From NCBI GenBank assembly GCA_963969495.1, contig OZ018317.1, positions 221,208,235 through 221,272,234 of the forward strand: a DNA stretch of 64,000 nt. The letters are read 5' to 3'. Of the stretch, positions 48,600-59,346 are shown one piece after another (positions within the stretch are counted from its first letter, which is position 1; each line of letters starts with the position of its first letter). The DNA is from Ceratothoa steindachneri (taxonomy: Eukaryota; Arthropoda; Malacostraca; Isopoda; Cymothoidae). Made by a program: the position numbers and the translations under genes. The notes below the pieces were generated by a model, which did no database searches, was not told the origin of the DNA, and was given only the letters and a program-made list of their open reading frames with translations.

Positions 48600-50118
48600 A
48601 AAACCTACCAGGTAATCGGTATTTGAAACGGTCATTGGCAAGATCAATATAGAGCTAACCCGTCTCATTGAGACACCGAATGGGTGGGCAGCAGTCTGTT
48701 GGAAGAATAAGGATGTGGAGACCCTTATATCAGACCAGGCTAAGCAACCCCTCCGCGAGATTGGGCTCGAAGCAGGAGGCCCCCACGAACTACTCGTGAG
48801 GCGTGCCGTTATTCTCAAAAGAGTAGATCGCTAATTTGCGGACAACTACACGGAAGAGATCAAAGATGAGCTGAACGCCAAACAACCATGGGCAAGATTG
48901 GACAGGGTAGACAAAATAGGGAAAACCCTGATCAAAGTCACCTTCGGCACCATCGAGATAGCTCAGAGAGCGTTAAGTGACGGCCTCCTGGGCTTCTACC
49001 TTCGCGTCGCCCCAGAACAGATAGAGGCACAAGAGTATATTTACATAGAAAACTGCCAAATCTGCCTGGCCATAGAGAGCCCCTCGACAAGAAATGGCCC
49101 CACAAAGATACAAACCTGCGTGGCATGCTCCAAAACCAGCCACGGTTGGAGAGATTGCCACGAAGAACAGCTGAAATGTATAAACTGCGGAGGAGAGCAT
49201 CGGGCTCTGGCCATGAGATGCCATCAAAAACAAAAGATTGAAACTGAAACAACAAAAGGAGGAAAAGTCCCGAGGAATTTCATATTCCAACGCGGCATCT
49301 ACTCCCGGAATCGCCACACCGATAACAGATAGAGTTACCCCGAAGCTAATCCTGTCACCCGAAAGCGAGGAAATTATGACGAGGATCATAGTCGCCCACT
49401 CTGGCGAACCTTGCACGTCCTGGCAGCTTCTCGGAGGAGTAACAACAAGGAAAGAAGGTACCCTAGGAGACCTTACGGTCCATTCAAAGAGGAACTCAAC
49501 ACAATGTTAAAACACAACGGTGTTAAGAAGAAATTTTGGTTCCCACCGAACCTAGCATTTTATGACGTGCTGAACATTATGTTCATTGATGACACGCAGT
49601 CTGAGAATACCGACAAATCAAATAAAAAAAAAATGAACCAACCAACAACCAAGAAAAAAATGAAAGCCAAGAACGTGAAAAAGAAGATAGCGTTGAAGCA
49701 AAAAACAACACGAAGGAAAAGAAGTCTAAGAAGAAGAGGAGCGACAAACCCCCTAAACAAGTAGAAGAGGAGAGTCTGGATGGAGAGTTAGAATACGACC
49801 AGTCTTACCCTGGAGTTCTCCTGACCGAAAAAAGTCGATGTCCTGGAAAAGGGACACTTTTTCAACGGGGAACAACTTAAACCAAAAATTTTCTGGACTA
49901 CCGGATGTAGACCCGAAAAAAATGAACCAGACACACTTAGTAAAGGGCATTAGGAACGGCGAGTACAAGTGGACCTTTGAGGGGCCGTGGTCCCCAAAGG
50001 AAATGGAAAGCCTCCTATGCAGCGGCACGATGTATATCTCGGAGTCCAGTCGTCACACAGTGAACTCATCAAACTACAAAAACATAAAGTGCGGAATGAT
50101 GACCTCGTCAATAAACTA
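48600..50118 (+). pseudogene. Jockey-like LINE copy A, gag
   Basis: Begins with FETVIGKINIELTRLIETPN (N-terminal block), then LLVRRAVILKRVDR, stop, ADNYTEEIKDELNAKQPWA, DKIGKTLIKVTFGTIEIAQR, and zinc knuckles CVACSKTSHGWRDC (CX2CX4HX4C) and CINCGGEHRALAMRC. A C-terminal half follows in other frames: EEIMTRIIVAHS, LNTMLKHNGVKKKFWFP, a lysine-rich stretch, then VKGIRNGEYKWTFEGPW and the end at 50118. It binds element RNA in intact Jockey-type LINEs. A 55-bp CR1 tail interrupts it at 49438. No pol follows. Confidence 0.88.
49438..49492 (-). mobile_element. 55-bp CR1 3'-end fragment inside gag
   Basis: Read on minus it is the last ~55 nt of the CR1 element: CCTCTTTGAATGGACCGTAA, then GGTCTCCTAGGGTACC, a short A/T/C region and CTTGTTGTTAC. 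The same sequence ends the copies at 20970-21070 and 62680-63138. Related gag copy B has no counterpart, so this is an extreme 5'-truncated insertion. Confidence 0.9.
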
Positions 50119-50890
50119 AAAAGTAAGAAGTGACAAAAAGTGTAAAGCACAAAAAACAATAAATAATAGAGCAAAATGTTTAAAGTGTAAATAATTAATC
50201 AAAGTGTAAATAATTAATTAAACGTATTAAATAGATAAATAAGCAAATAGATAAATGTGACAATTAATAAACAAACGAATATAAAATAAAATATTCAAGT
50301 GTTAAAACGAGTTAAAGAAGTGAAAATATAGCGGAAAATGTAAATAGGAAATTATAAAATTAAGATTACCAGTTAGTGTAAAAATAAAGTGAATTAAAAA
50401 ATTAAGTAGATAATAAAAAACATAATATGTACTGTGTAAATTATACAGAAGCACATTTCATAAAATAAAATTAAGTGAACCAGTATTTTAAATTCAAACA
50501 ATTATGTATACAACGTAATAAATCCAAACAGTTATATATAAAACAATACTAGACAGTAAGTAATAAAATAATAATAAAGTGTAAATAAGTAAATCATAAA
50601 CAAAACCCCAAAACTAGGTTAAATATTAAAACCCAATTAGTGGGTAAAATTAGTGTAAATATTAAAACCCTATTAGTGGGTACAACTTAAAACTGTAAAT
50701 TTAAAGAATGCTGAGCTCCTGCGTTTATTTCTCCAGGAAAAACTTCTTTATGTATCTTTGCCTTCGACTAAATCCTTCCCCTACTCAGCTATATTTTTTT
50801 TCCAACACTTTGATTATATATTTTATTGCATTGTATAAATTTATTTTATTTAATGTAAAAACTACTTGTACTCTTTCCAATAAATATATC
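50119..50890 (+). other. A-rich non-coding tail of copy A
   Basis: Extremely A/T-rich with many TAAATA and AGTGTAAATA repeats. It contains a 36-bp direct duplication starting at 50620 and 50656 (TAAATATTAAAACCC, then ATTAGTGGGTA). Copy B has comparable A-rich sequence after pol (57346-57784). Pol is absent here, so gag runs straight into the 3' region. Confidence 0.65.
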
Positions 50891-51010
50891 ATCACCATCT
50901 TTCACTCTGGACTCGTTGGAATTCTTGGCAGAAATACTTCGCCTTACGCATCTCCTGATTTGGTAAAGGAGGAAAAGTTTTGGAATTTTTGCCTACGCTT
51001 CCGAAAATCT
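50891..51010 (+). repeat. Jockey-like 3'-terminal block, occurrence 2
   Basis: CTTTCACTCTGGA, GGTAAAGGAGGAAAAG and TACGCTTCCGAAAATCT correspond to TTTCACTC, GGTAAAGGAGGCAAG and AACGCTCCGAAGATGAT at 57785-57880. It marks the end of copy A. Confidence 0.65.
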
Positions 51011-51699
51011 GGGTTCTAATTTTAGAACCAGATTTTAAAAAAAGAGAGTATATATCTGGTGTCTCACTCATCTTCATCATCACTCACTACTAATTCATCT
51101 TTCTTTACAGCAGCCCCACTTAAGCAGATGACTGCTTAAGTCCCCGGCCTACCCTCCTGCGTGAACAGCCGTCAGATGTGAAGGGGGATTGCCATTCATG
51201 TTTCGTCCCAACTATGTCAGGCAGTTACTTGGCCATAATTGGGGGCATTGGAGTAAGCTGGTTTGAGGAATAGCCCACAGTAGAGAACAATGTTAAAAAC
51301 TCTTCTGGATACGGGACGGACTACTACTCCTGCTGGACCATAGAGGGACATACAACCGTCTCTATGGTATGTTGGGATGTGGTAGCGATTAAAACACCGT
51401 CGGGAGGGGGGCGGCGTTGTCAATAAGTCCTCCATACAATCACACCCCTGAGAGGATCCCACCCGGAATTCATCTCATCCATCATCATCATCTATTTAAA
51501 AGGCAATTCTCATTTCCATCTGGACGACCGGTAAACGGGGATGGGGGGGAAGCTCTTCTCCCCCAAGAAAAAAACTAAACCAAAGCAAATTTATACACAT
51601 ATACACACTCATAAATTCGAAGCTGCATAAACACCAAGCAAAAACAGCCAAACCGAGAAGATTTGCACCCCCGGACAGAGAGGATGCAAAAGTACCAAA
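51011..51699 (+). other. Probable 5' leader of copy B
   Basis: Lies between the 3' block of copy A and the first gag codons of copy B. Composition becomes more balanced from about 51110. No frame is recognised. Confidence 0.4.
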
Positions 51700-52015
51700 A
51701 TGGCGGCCCACCCAGCCACAAGAGTCTCGTTAAGGACTATAGGTGGGCACCCTAAACCAGACCGAAGCACGGTGTTTGCGACGATCTTTGGAAAGCTGAG
51801 CGTGGGGATCCCGAGGATGTTCGATACCCCAGTTGGCTACTCCGCAATCTGCGAAAAAGAGGCAGATGTGGAGACGCTCACGACAGAGGAGGGACAAAGG
51901 GTACTAAACAAACTACAAAATAGGCCTCCAACCGAGTACCCCCCCCCCCCTCAGATCCAGGCTCGCCGCAGCGTGGCGTGCAGGCAGTTAGATCCGTAGA
52001 TCGGACAGCACACTG
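51700..52015 (+). pseudogene. Jockey-like LINE copy B, gag N-terminal block
   Basis: Open from 51700: VSLRTIGGHPKPDRSTVF, then MFDTPVGYSAICEKEADVE and RRSVACRQLDP, stop, IGQHT. Homologous to 47487-47828 (minus) in the same order. TAG stands where a Ser codon is expected. Gag sequence then stops and resumes at 53290. Confidence 0.88.
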
Positions 52016-52530
52016 TCGTAGAATGGACTCTCGACGATATACCATATATAACTATTCGTTGAGGGAACTATTCATTTATATTTAGAGTGCGTGGTGGCTG
52101 GGTTGACCGATATTATATATCTTCAATATGCTTAAGAAGTGGAACTGAACTCAAGGATAATAATATGGCTATCATTAATAAAATAGAGTTTTATTAATAA
52201 AAACTATCAACAACAAATAAAACGGAAAATATTGACATAAACAGAGAATGGAGAGGGTCGTGGGAAATTTAGCTAATCCGAGGATTAAGATTTAGAAGAG
52301 ATTTAAAAAGGTAAAACAAATAAAGATTAAAGGGATGGGATGGTTCGCTAAACCATTTAAAGCACATGATAGGGTTGAAAAAGGGTTAAGTACTCAAAGG
52401 TAACGTTCAGCTTACGTAATTACACGTGTTGTGCAGAGGAAGGCGACGTGAAGGATCTTCGGTCAGCTGGCGAGTTCCAGCCGAAGGGGGGTGGGGAAAT
52501 TAAATTATCCTGACGTGGCGTCTAGAGAAT

Positions 52531-52845
52531 GAGAACCGTTTCTTGGCAAACGGGCTTGAAGAACAATGGATGTCCTACGTTGTTCTCTTCTGAACAAAGA
52601 GGGGGTGAGAACCGTCTCTTGTCTACGGGCTCAAAGAACAATGGCTGTTCTAATGTTGTTCTCTTTCTGAACAACGGGCGGGAAGGGTGAGAACCGTTTC
52701 TTGTCAACGGGCTCAAAGAACAATGGCTGTTCTAATGTTGTTCTCTTTCTGAACAACAGGGGGGAAGGGTGAGAACCGTTTCTTGTCAACGGGTCCAAGA
52801 ACAATGGCTGTTCTAACTTTGTCTCTTTCTGAACAACAGGGGAAG
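52531..52845. repeat. Tandem repeat, four units of 76-82 bp
   Basis: Units begin GAGAACCGTTTCTTG at 52531, 52607, 52689 and 52771. Each carries AGAACAATGGCTGTTCT (palindrome with 5-nt spacer; changed in unit 1) and GTTCTCTTTCTGAAC. Units 2 and 3 are nearly identical. Confidence 0.95.
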
Positions 52846-53027
52846 CTTTGTGGACTTGGCGTCTTGGAGGCTAGAACCTTGGCACTCAAGGGATATTGTC
52901 CTCTTCTAGACAATGATGGTGGATCTCGAGGTAGAGGGCCCTTGGTGCACAAGGTGAGCTTGGATCGTAGTGATGTCTCGCGAAGAAAATCTGGATCTCG
53001 AATCTTCTCTTAGTGGTAAAGTTTCCG

Positions 53028-53181
53028 TATAAATAGTCGAGACATCCCCTTGGAGTAGGGGACAATGGAGTGGGGGCTTCGAGGGAATGCACAGCCGCGC
53101 CTGAGAACAATTCCTTATCTGCCCATAAGCCTAACTCAATCTGCCGTGATCGGCGCATGGAACGAACGGGGGAGGAATAAA
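53028..53181 (+). promoter_or_regulatory. TATA box and downstream AATAAA
   Basis: TATAAATAG at 53028-53036 and AATAAA at 53176-53181, 140 nt apart, in the arrangement of an LTR promoter, R region and poly(A) signal. Function is inferred from the motifs only. Confidence 0.4.
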
Positions 53182-53289
53182 CCTCCTTGGTTAAATATTG
53201 ACTCAGGTGGCGCGATAATCGCGCCCGGCTTCAAGGCAAAGATGCACGTGGGTACCATCGTGTTTCTAAACAACATGTGATAACGGTTG

Positions 53290-54591
53290 AAATTAAGCGG
53301 CCTCAAACTGTTCTATCACACACACCAAAGAAGAGATAAAGGAGGAAATTAACAAGAACCAGTTGTGGGCTAACGTGGTGGATATCGTGAAATTCCGAAA
53401 TAAGCAGGATAACATGGAATACCAGCACGTGTTCAAAGTCATCTTCAGTGACACACAGATGGCCCAGAAAGCAAAATAAAGTTGGCTACTACTCTCAACG
53501 CTAGGGTCTGTGCAGACCAAATTGAAAGGGAAGAGTTTACCCCCATACTAATGTGTTTCAGGTGCTATAAGATGGAACAACATGCAACGAAAGATTGCAA
53601 AGACCAGACTGTCACGTGCTCCAGGTGCAGTGGGAAAGGCTATGGTTGGCGCGAATGCAAGGTGCCGGCAGAAAGATGCCCAAACTTTTAAGTTAACCTT
53701 GGGGCGATGGCCTTGTCCTGCCCCAAAAAGAAGGACATTATAAGGAAAAAGAGGACAGAGGAGACAAAGAGGAGCTCCAACTCGTATGCCTAAGCAGCTA
53801 GAACGGCACCAATAATAGACGCAGAAAAGCAGCCGTCGAAAACTTATCTCGAACTTGAGAATGAGAATTCGACGAAGATACTCACGTGCATATTATTTGC
53901 GCACGTGAATAATCTCACCAACCCAGGATCGTTGGCGAAGACACTGAATCTCATGCTAAAAAAAAACGGCATGTCTGAGATGTGGTTTCCGGACGACCCA
54001 CCATCGGGAGACGTGCTGCAGCTGCAGTTTCTGGCTAAGGAAATAACCGAGGCACCGGCGACTCCATTTCCCCCCAAAAATAGAGCAACGGAGCCCGAAA
54101 AGGAATCAAAGCCTACGACTGTGAAAGCTAACACCTCTAGGACAGACCCAATGCTAGAGGCACAGAAACGCCGTTAAAAAAGGGAGAGAAGAGCAGCCAG
54201 AAAAATAAAGGAAGCAGAAGGCAACCTGGCGAGCCAATCGTCTTCGGAGTCTGAGGTTGAGGAGGTCGAAGACAGGGCGACCCCCCCCCCCCTAAGCTAG
54301 AGAAGTAGGTCAAAGACCTTGAAGCGTACTTACAAGTACGACGGAGAGGAGATTGACCTCAAAATTATAACAAGCGAGCTAAACCCATACCCACAGAAGC
54401 TCTCCCCCAAGGAGATATTTCAGGGTATCCATCATAGAACCTTCAAGTGGACCTACTCAGCAACCGAAAAAGAGTCAGACATTGAACAAGCAATGCTGGA
54501 GGGCGCCGTAAAACTACATAAAGACTCCTGCATCACCCTAAGTGATGCAGAATTCAAGAAAGTGAGAAATGGCAAAGAAAACTACACCTAA
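53290..54591 (+). pseudogene. Jockey-like LINE copy B, gag main part
   Basis: NCSITHTKEEIKEEINKNQ, WANVVDIVKFRN, HVFKVIFSDTQMAQKA, then a stop, and zinc knuckles CFRCYKMEQHATKDC, CSRCSGKGYGWREC (His is Tyr) and a damaged third one (CPNF, stop, GAMALSC). From 53880 the C-terminal half: ILTCILFAHVNNL, NPGSLAKTLNLMLKKNGM, FPDDPPSGDVLQL, then after a stop and shift YKYDGEEIDLKI, LSPKEIFQGIHHRTFKWTY and the end at 54591. Homologous throughout to copy A gag. Confidence 0.88.
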
Positions 54592-54629
54592 GACACAACA
54601 AACACCATAACACAAATACAAGAAAACAT

Positions 54630-57345
54630 GGAAAACAGAAACAACGCTCTAGAAATACTTACTCTGAATTTGAATGGATGAAAGGGAAAGTCTATCCTTT
54701 ACGGAAACATCTTCTGGAAAGAAGACCCAGACATCATTCTCATATCAGAAGACGGAATCAACACAAACACTGACATTATAAAAATACACAACTACACAGT
54801 TATACAGAAAAATCACACACAAGAAAGATACAATGGCTGCACCATCGCTATCAAGAAAAACATAAAGTTCAAAACGCTTCCGGACTTAGATGATTCATTC
54901 GTGGCTGTCGAAATCACAATCCTGGTTGGAGGTCTAACGGTGACGGCAGCCTACCAGCCGCCCAGAAGACAATACCTGCGATTGACAACTTCTACACCCT
55001 CTTCGGGCACAAAAGGCTAGCATTGCTAGGCGGGGATCTAAACGCCCGTTGCCGTGCTTCTGGCTACAGGCGCATTGACCCAAGGGGACGAAACCTGGAG
55101 CTACTATTTGAAAGAAATATGCTCCAGAGAGTTGGACCAGACTTTCCAACTTTCCTAACACGGTGTGCGGCGACAAAACCGGACATTGTATTGGAATGTC
55201 CAGAATTCCCCTTGAATATAGCCAATGCCCCAGGCCCTGTGGTCCCGAGTGATCATATCCCAATTATCACCACCATTTCGCTTGCGCCTATGCTCAAGCC
55301 CGTTGCACTTAGGAAAATTAAAGCGAAAGCTAACTGGGAGCAGTAAAGAGAAGTGCTCAGCACCTACCATCCAGCTGACCTGGGCGACGCTAATCTTAAG
55401 GAAATTGCTGAGGAGATCAAAAAGATCACTAATCTTCTCATTCAAACTGACGAAAGATGCGTTCCCAGAGTCTCGTACAAAATGCTCCCGCAACCTAGGT
55501 GGATGGACGAAATGAGGGATATAGCCAGGAAACACAGGGAGATTTATGAGGAAGTCGGTAGGACAGGCCCGAAAAGGGAAAGGGCAGCCCGAATTAGACA
55601 GCTGAGCGAGGAAATGAAAAAAATAATCCTCGAGAAACAGAAAGAAATCTGGGACGATATAATAGGCAAACTAGACAGGGAGCAAAATCCTGTAAGTTTT
55701 TGGAACAACGTCCGAAGACTTAGGGGATTGCCCCCCAGGCTAGGAATAAAGATAGAGGAAGGCGACATCATCATAAAAGATCCGGACACTCTCGAAGAGA
55801 GATTCAGAAGACATTGAAAAGAGGTTTTTGCACTCTCACCGGAGGAAAACGACGATTTCGACCAGGACTTCGAAGACCGACTGCTCGACGACCGACTGCT
55901 CGACGACCTCGGAACGATGATACATATGACCCACCCACAACATCAAGTAACTAGAGAAAGAGAAATGGTTGACCCAGGGCGCCCGATCACGGTTGAAGAG
56001 ACTATGAACACCATTAGGTCCTTCAAACATAGGGCGCCCGGCTGGTCTGGGCTCACCAAAAACAACTTGGTGAATGCCCCACGGCAAATTATTCAGGCCA
56101 TGGTGAACATCATGAACGCATCCCCGAATACATGATACTTCCCAGATGGGTATAAGGTGGCTGAAATCATCTGTATCCAAAAAGGGAACAAGCCCCCAGA
56201 CCAAGTGGCTAACTATCGCCCAATCTCTCTCCTAGAATTTCCCGGCAAGATCTTTGAAAAGATTATAGCTGAAAGGCTACAAAATCAACTTACGAGTTAG
56301 GAGCTCATAACCCTCAACAACATGAGTTCAGACCGAAAAGGGGCACGGAAACGTCCCTGGCGCTCCTAACAGAAAAGATCGCGCACTGTCGAGTAAAGGG
56401 TCAATATGTTGACATCGTGATGAGGGGCGTGCAGAAGGCCTTCGACAAGGTTTGGCTGAGTGAACTACAATACAAGATCCTGGGTCTCCAGCTAAACCCG
56501 GTCCTGGAAAGGATTCTTTGTGACTTCATCATGGACAGAAGGGCGCGTATCATGATAGAAGAATACAAAGGACCTGAGTTCGAGCTCAAAGCGGGCGTTC
56601 CCTAGGAAGCTGCCTGAGTACTTTGCTTTACCTGGTCTTCACCATCCACCTCCCTACTCCTATACACCAGGACACGATGTATCTGCAATACGGAGATGAC
56701 GTCACGCAGATCGTCCCTAGTAGGGTCAGGAAAGCGAGGGATCAGGCAATCAACACAATTGCAGAAATCTGTAACATTAACCAGTATGAGAAGTAGTGGA
56801 AGATCCGGACAAATAGGGAGAAGTTTAAAATCCTCCCGTTGAGCCGAGAGTCAACGTGGCCCATTATAATAGATGGGAGGAGATACGGCTACTAAGCCGA
56901 AGGCACCATCCTGGGCCTAACGATCTCTGACCACGGATACTCGAATTACTACAAGGAGAGGCAGATTATGGCTAGGAGAGAAATTCCCAAGCTATATAGG
57001 TTCCGTGATGTTAGCTCGGCGAACATCAGGAAATTATACCTGATGTTCATCCAGGCTAAGCTCATCTACCCTGCAGTAGTCACTCAAGCGGCCAACAAGA
57101 CCACTATGAGGAGGCCCCAGCGAGTGCAGAACTCTGCATCCCTCTGCATCAATAAGACCAAACGAAAAGAGCAACTTCGGCAGAGGGTACTGCACCGTAG
57201 ACAACGTCTGGAGCCCATTAATGTTGCTATACAGAAACTGGCCAAAAATGTCTGGTCTACAATGGTCAATGATATCATCCCAGAACTAAGAAGAACTGGC
57301 GGCAGGATTAACATTCCTTTCAGATTACGCGGGAAGGTCGCTTGA
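54630..57345 (+). pseudogene. Jockey-like LINE copy B, pol (endonuclease and RT)
   Basis: EN: EILTLNLNG, PDIILISEDG, YNGCTIAIKKN, VTAAYQPP, LGGDLNARC with DPRGRNLELL, TKPDIVLECPEF and VPSDHIPI (54640-55280). Linker: PRWMDEMRDIARKHREIY. RT: ITVEETMNTIRSFKHRAPG (56000), YFPDGYKVAEIICIQKG, NYRPISLLEFPGKIFEKI, motif A as MRGVQKAFDKVW with Gly in place of Asp (56426-56428), FELKAGVP, motif C YGDD intact (56689-56700). A C-terminal block is open over 56968-57345 (RRPQRVQNSASLCINKTKRK) and no RNase H follows. About ten frame changes or stops. APE-type endonuclease would nick the target and RT would copy the RNA in an intact element. Confidence 0.93.
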
Positions 57346-57784
57346 AGTCGGCGTTTCCCAAGTACGAGACATTGCTTCTAAGAGAACATAGCACACTTAT
57401 ACACATGGACACAAAAACCCCAAACCCAAAACATACAACTAAGAGACAGACACCAAACCTATAAGCAAACAAGAAATGCAAACACAGCAGAACAAAAATG
57501 CGAAGTACTAAACTATCATTGAGCACTAATAAAGGCTCCAATGCTCAAAATCGCGACAACACTAGAGTTCAAGACAAAAAAAAGACAAATACAGGCAAGA
57601 ACACTAAAGAAAAACGAATACAAAGAAATACAACAAACAACAACAATAACAAAATGAAAAGGAATAATAAATAATTACAAAAATAAAAACGCCTGCGATG
57701 CCCCTCAAACAAGGGCAACCCTACCCTATCTTTCACAATCTATTATCTTCCACTATCCAAATTTTCCAAAGAGTGAATAAACCA
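57346..57784 (+). other. A-rich 3' region of copy B
   Basis: Strongly A-rich on plus with many ACAAA repeats, no frame. It corresponds in position and composition to 50119-50890 of copy A. Confidence 0.6.
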
Positions 57785-57880
57785 TCAACTTTCACTCAGT
57801 CAGATCCTCACTCCATTCATTACATAGGTAAAGGAGGCAAGAATATTTGAAAACGCTCCGAAGATGATCGAATAAGATCT
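57785..57880 (+). repeat. Jockey-like 3'-terminal block, occurrence 3
   Basis: TTTCACTC, GGTAAAGGAGGCAAG, then AACGCTCCGAAGATGAT, corresponding to 50891-51010. It defines the probable end of copy B. Confidence 0.65.
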
Positions 57881-58086
57881 TAAGTTGAGCAATTTAGTTT
57901 GTTTTTTACCAAACACATTCATTTAAAAGAGAGATGAATACTGCACAAGTGATCCACCATCTACGAGATGGAATAAAAAAGATAGTTAGAAAAAGAGAAA
58001 GTTGCCAAAGGAAATTAATTAAGGCAAAATACACAATGGTCTTCAACAAAATGTGCATTCAGGAAAGACTGCTACCCAACTACACT

Positions 58087-58195
<109 letters not shown>

Positions 58196-58309
58196 TTGCA
58201 AAAGCCCGACATCCCTTCTTTGAGCGACTGAAAGCTATCGGCCAGAATGGTTGGCGCGCAAACTAGCACGCATCCACCCCTAAGCTTAAACGTTTGATAT
58301 CAGTATGTG

Positions 58310-58614
58310 TGGAGAAGTGATACACAGAAACAAGAGAGGGGAGATCCTACTGGAGGTGACCCCGAGAAAAATCTCATTGACTTTTCTCGGGGTCACCTCC
58401 GTCGGTCTTTAGAGGTGCGAACCAAAATGTTAAATTGATGAAATGCGTTGTCTTTGTTTACGTGTTCCGTTAGCTGACTCGGTAGAGCACTGGTCTAGTT
58501 AACCAGAGGTCTGAGGTTCGTGCCCTTGTCGGGCAATGTTTTTGTTTCTCTTTGATTTTTCTCGGGGTCACCTCCAGTAGGATCTCTTCTCTTTTGTTTC
58601 TGTGAATCATTTCT

Positions 58615-58616
<2 letters not shown>
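58310..58616 (+). mobile_element. tRNA-Thr-like SINE with inverted ends
   Basis: At 58468-58540 a tRNA-like unit: TTAGCTGACTCGGTAGAGCA (A box), anticodon stem-loop CTGGTCTAGTTAACCAG with AGT in the anticodon position, and GAGGTTCGTGCCC (B box). The flanks at 58322-58372 and 58552-58612 are inverted copies (ATCCTACTGGAGGTGACCCC), and 58351-58400 itself forms a hairpin (GGTGACCCCGAGAAAA against TTTTCTCGGGGTCACC). The right end abuts (TA)n at 58617. A functional tRNA gene is unlikely because of acceptor and T-stem mismatches. Confidence 0.65.

Positions 58617-58668
<52 letters not shown>
58617..58668. repeat. (TA)n microsatellite
   Basis: TA array shared as 3' border by the tRNA-Thr-like SINE on its left (plus strand) and by the minus-strand SINE arm on its right. 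Confidence 0.97.
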
Positions 58669-58702
58669 AAGTAGCGTGAGAGAATAATGAAAATGAACCC
58701 AT

Positions 58703-59039
58703 TAAACCATATAGAAAGAGAAAACGGAATAATTTTTTCTTGCAGTAATATTTTTTTTGCCTTTTTTCGAAAAAATCCGTGCAGGGAAGCGATTCGAACC
58801 AGGCACACTGAGGCAGCGAGCACCGCTTTGATCACAGTTAAAAGTATGCCGTTAGTACACTATGCTACGCAGAGAACCATAGTGTACTAATGGCATACTT
58901 TTAACTGTGATCAAAGCGGTGCTCGCTGCTTCAGTGTGCCTAGTTTGAATCGCTTCCCTGCACGGATTTTTTCGAAAAAAGGCAATAAAAATATTACTGC
59001 AAGGAAAAATTATTCCGTTTTCTCTTTCAATGTGGTTTA
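58703..59039. mobile_element. Head-to-head SINE pair forming a 160-bp-arm palindrome
   Basis: The left arm (minus-strand SINE, 58703-58863) and the right arm (plus-strand SINE, 58877-59039) are about 95% identical, with a 13-nt centre. Each arm runs from CATAGTGTACTAA (A-box region) through GCTCGCTGCYTCAGTGTGCC and the B-box region (GGTTCGAATCGC in the left copy, AGTTTGAATCGC in the right) to CCCTGCACGGATTTTTTCG and the TTATTCCGTTTTCTCTTTC tail. Both 3' ends lead to (TA)n arrays. Related copies: 1084-1200 and 2151-2261. Confidence 0.85.
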
Positions 59040-59041
59040 AT

Positions 59042-59269
<228 letters not shown>

Positions 59270-59295
59270 CAACTGTTTAGGAGCGTAGCATTTTA

Positions 59296-59346
59296 TTCAC
59301 GAAACCAGTTTCGGCATGGATTTTATCCTCCCATCTTCAGTCGTAT
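59296..59346 (-). ncRNA. Hammerhead-ribozyme-like motif (left end of Penelope element)
   Basis: On minus: ACGA (stem I), CTGAAGA core, an extra T, stem II (GG..GGAT / ATCC..CC), GAAAC TGGTT with a 3-bp self-complementary stem III, then TCGT closing stem I. Hammerhead ribozymes are known in Penelope-like elements. The extra nucleotide before stem II departs from the consensus, so activity is uncertain. Confidence 0.5.

Larger units (their letters stand above)
52010..53285 (+). mobile_element. Block interrupting copy B gag; candidate solo LTR
   Basis: About 1.27 kb without coding motifs between two gag segments. From left to right: an A/T-rich part with ATAAAATAGAG, a GC-rich part with four 76-82-bp repeats, TATAAATAG at 53028, CCCC/GGGG stem, AATAAA at 53176, and an end near AAACAACA. 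It could start at TGTCGTAG (about 52017) and end at AACAACA (53276), giving TG...CA ends, but no target duplication is visible. Gag sequence near the two joints partly overlaps, so it might instead be a junction of two separate copies. Confidence 0.4.

Noticed and set aside
48381..48818. 145-codon minus-strand frame, and minus-strand frames at 48938-49416
   Set aside because: Shadows of the plus-strand Jockey-like gag, which has zinc knuckles and homologues in this window.
52531..52845. CRISPR-like array or glucocorticoid-type response elements
   Set aside because: Units abut with no unique spacers, and the palindrome spacer is 5 nt, not the 3 nt of that element class. Kept only as a tandem repeat.
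58468..58540. Functional tRNA-Thr gene
   Set aside because: Anticodon arm is good, but acceptor and T stems have mismatches and the base 3' of the anticodon is T; it lies inside inverted repeats ending in (TA)n.
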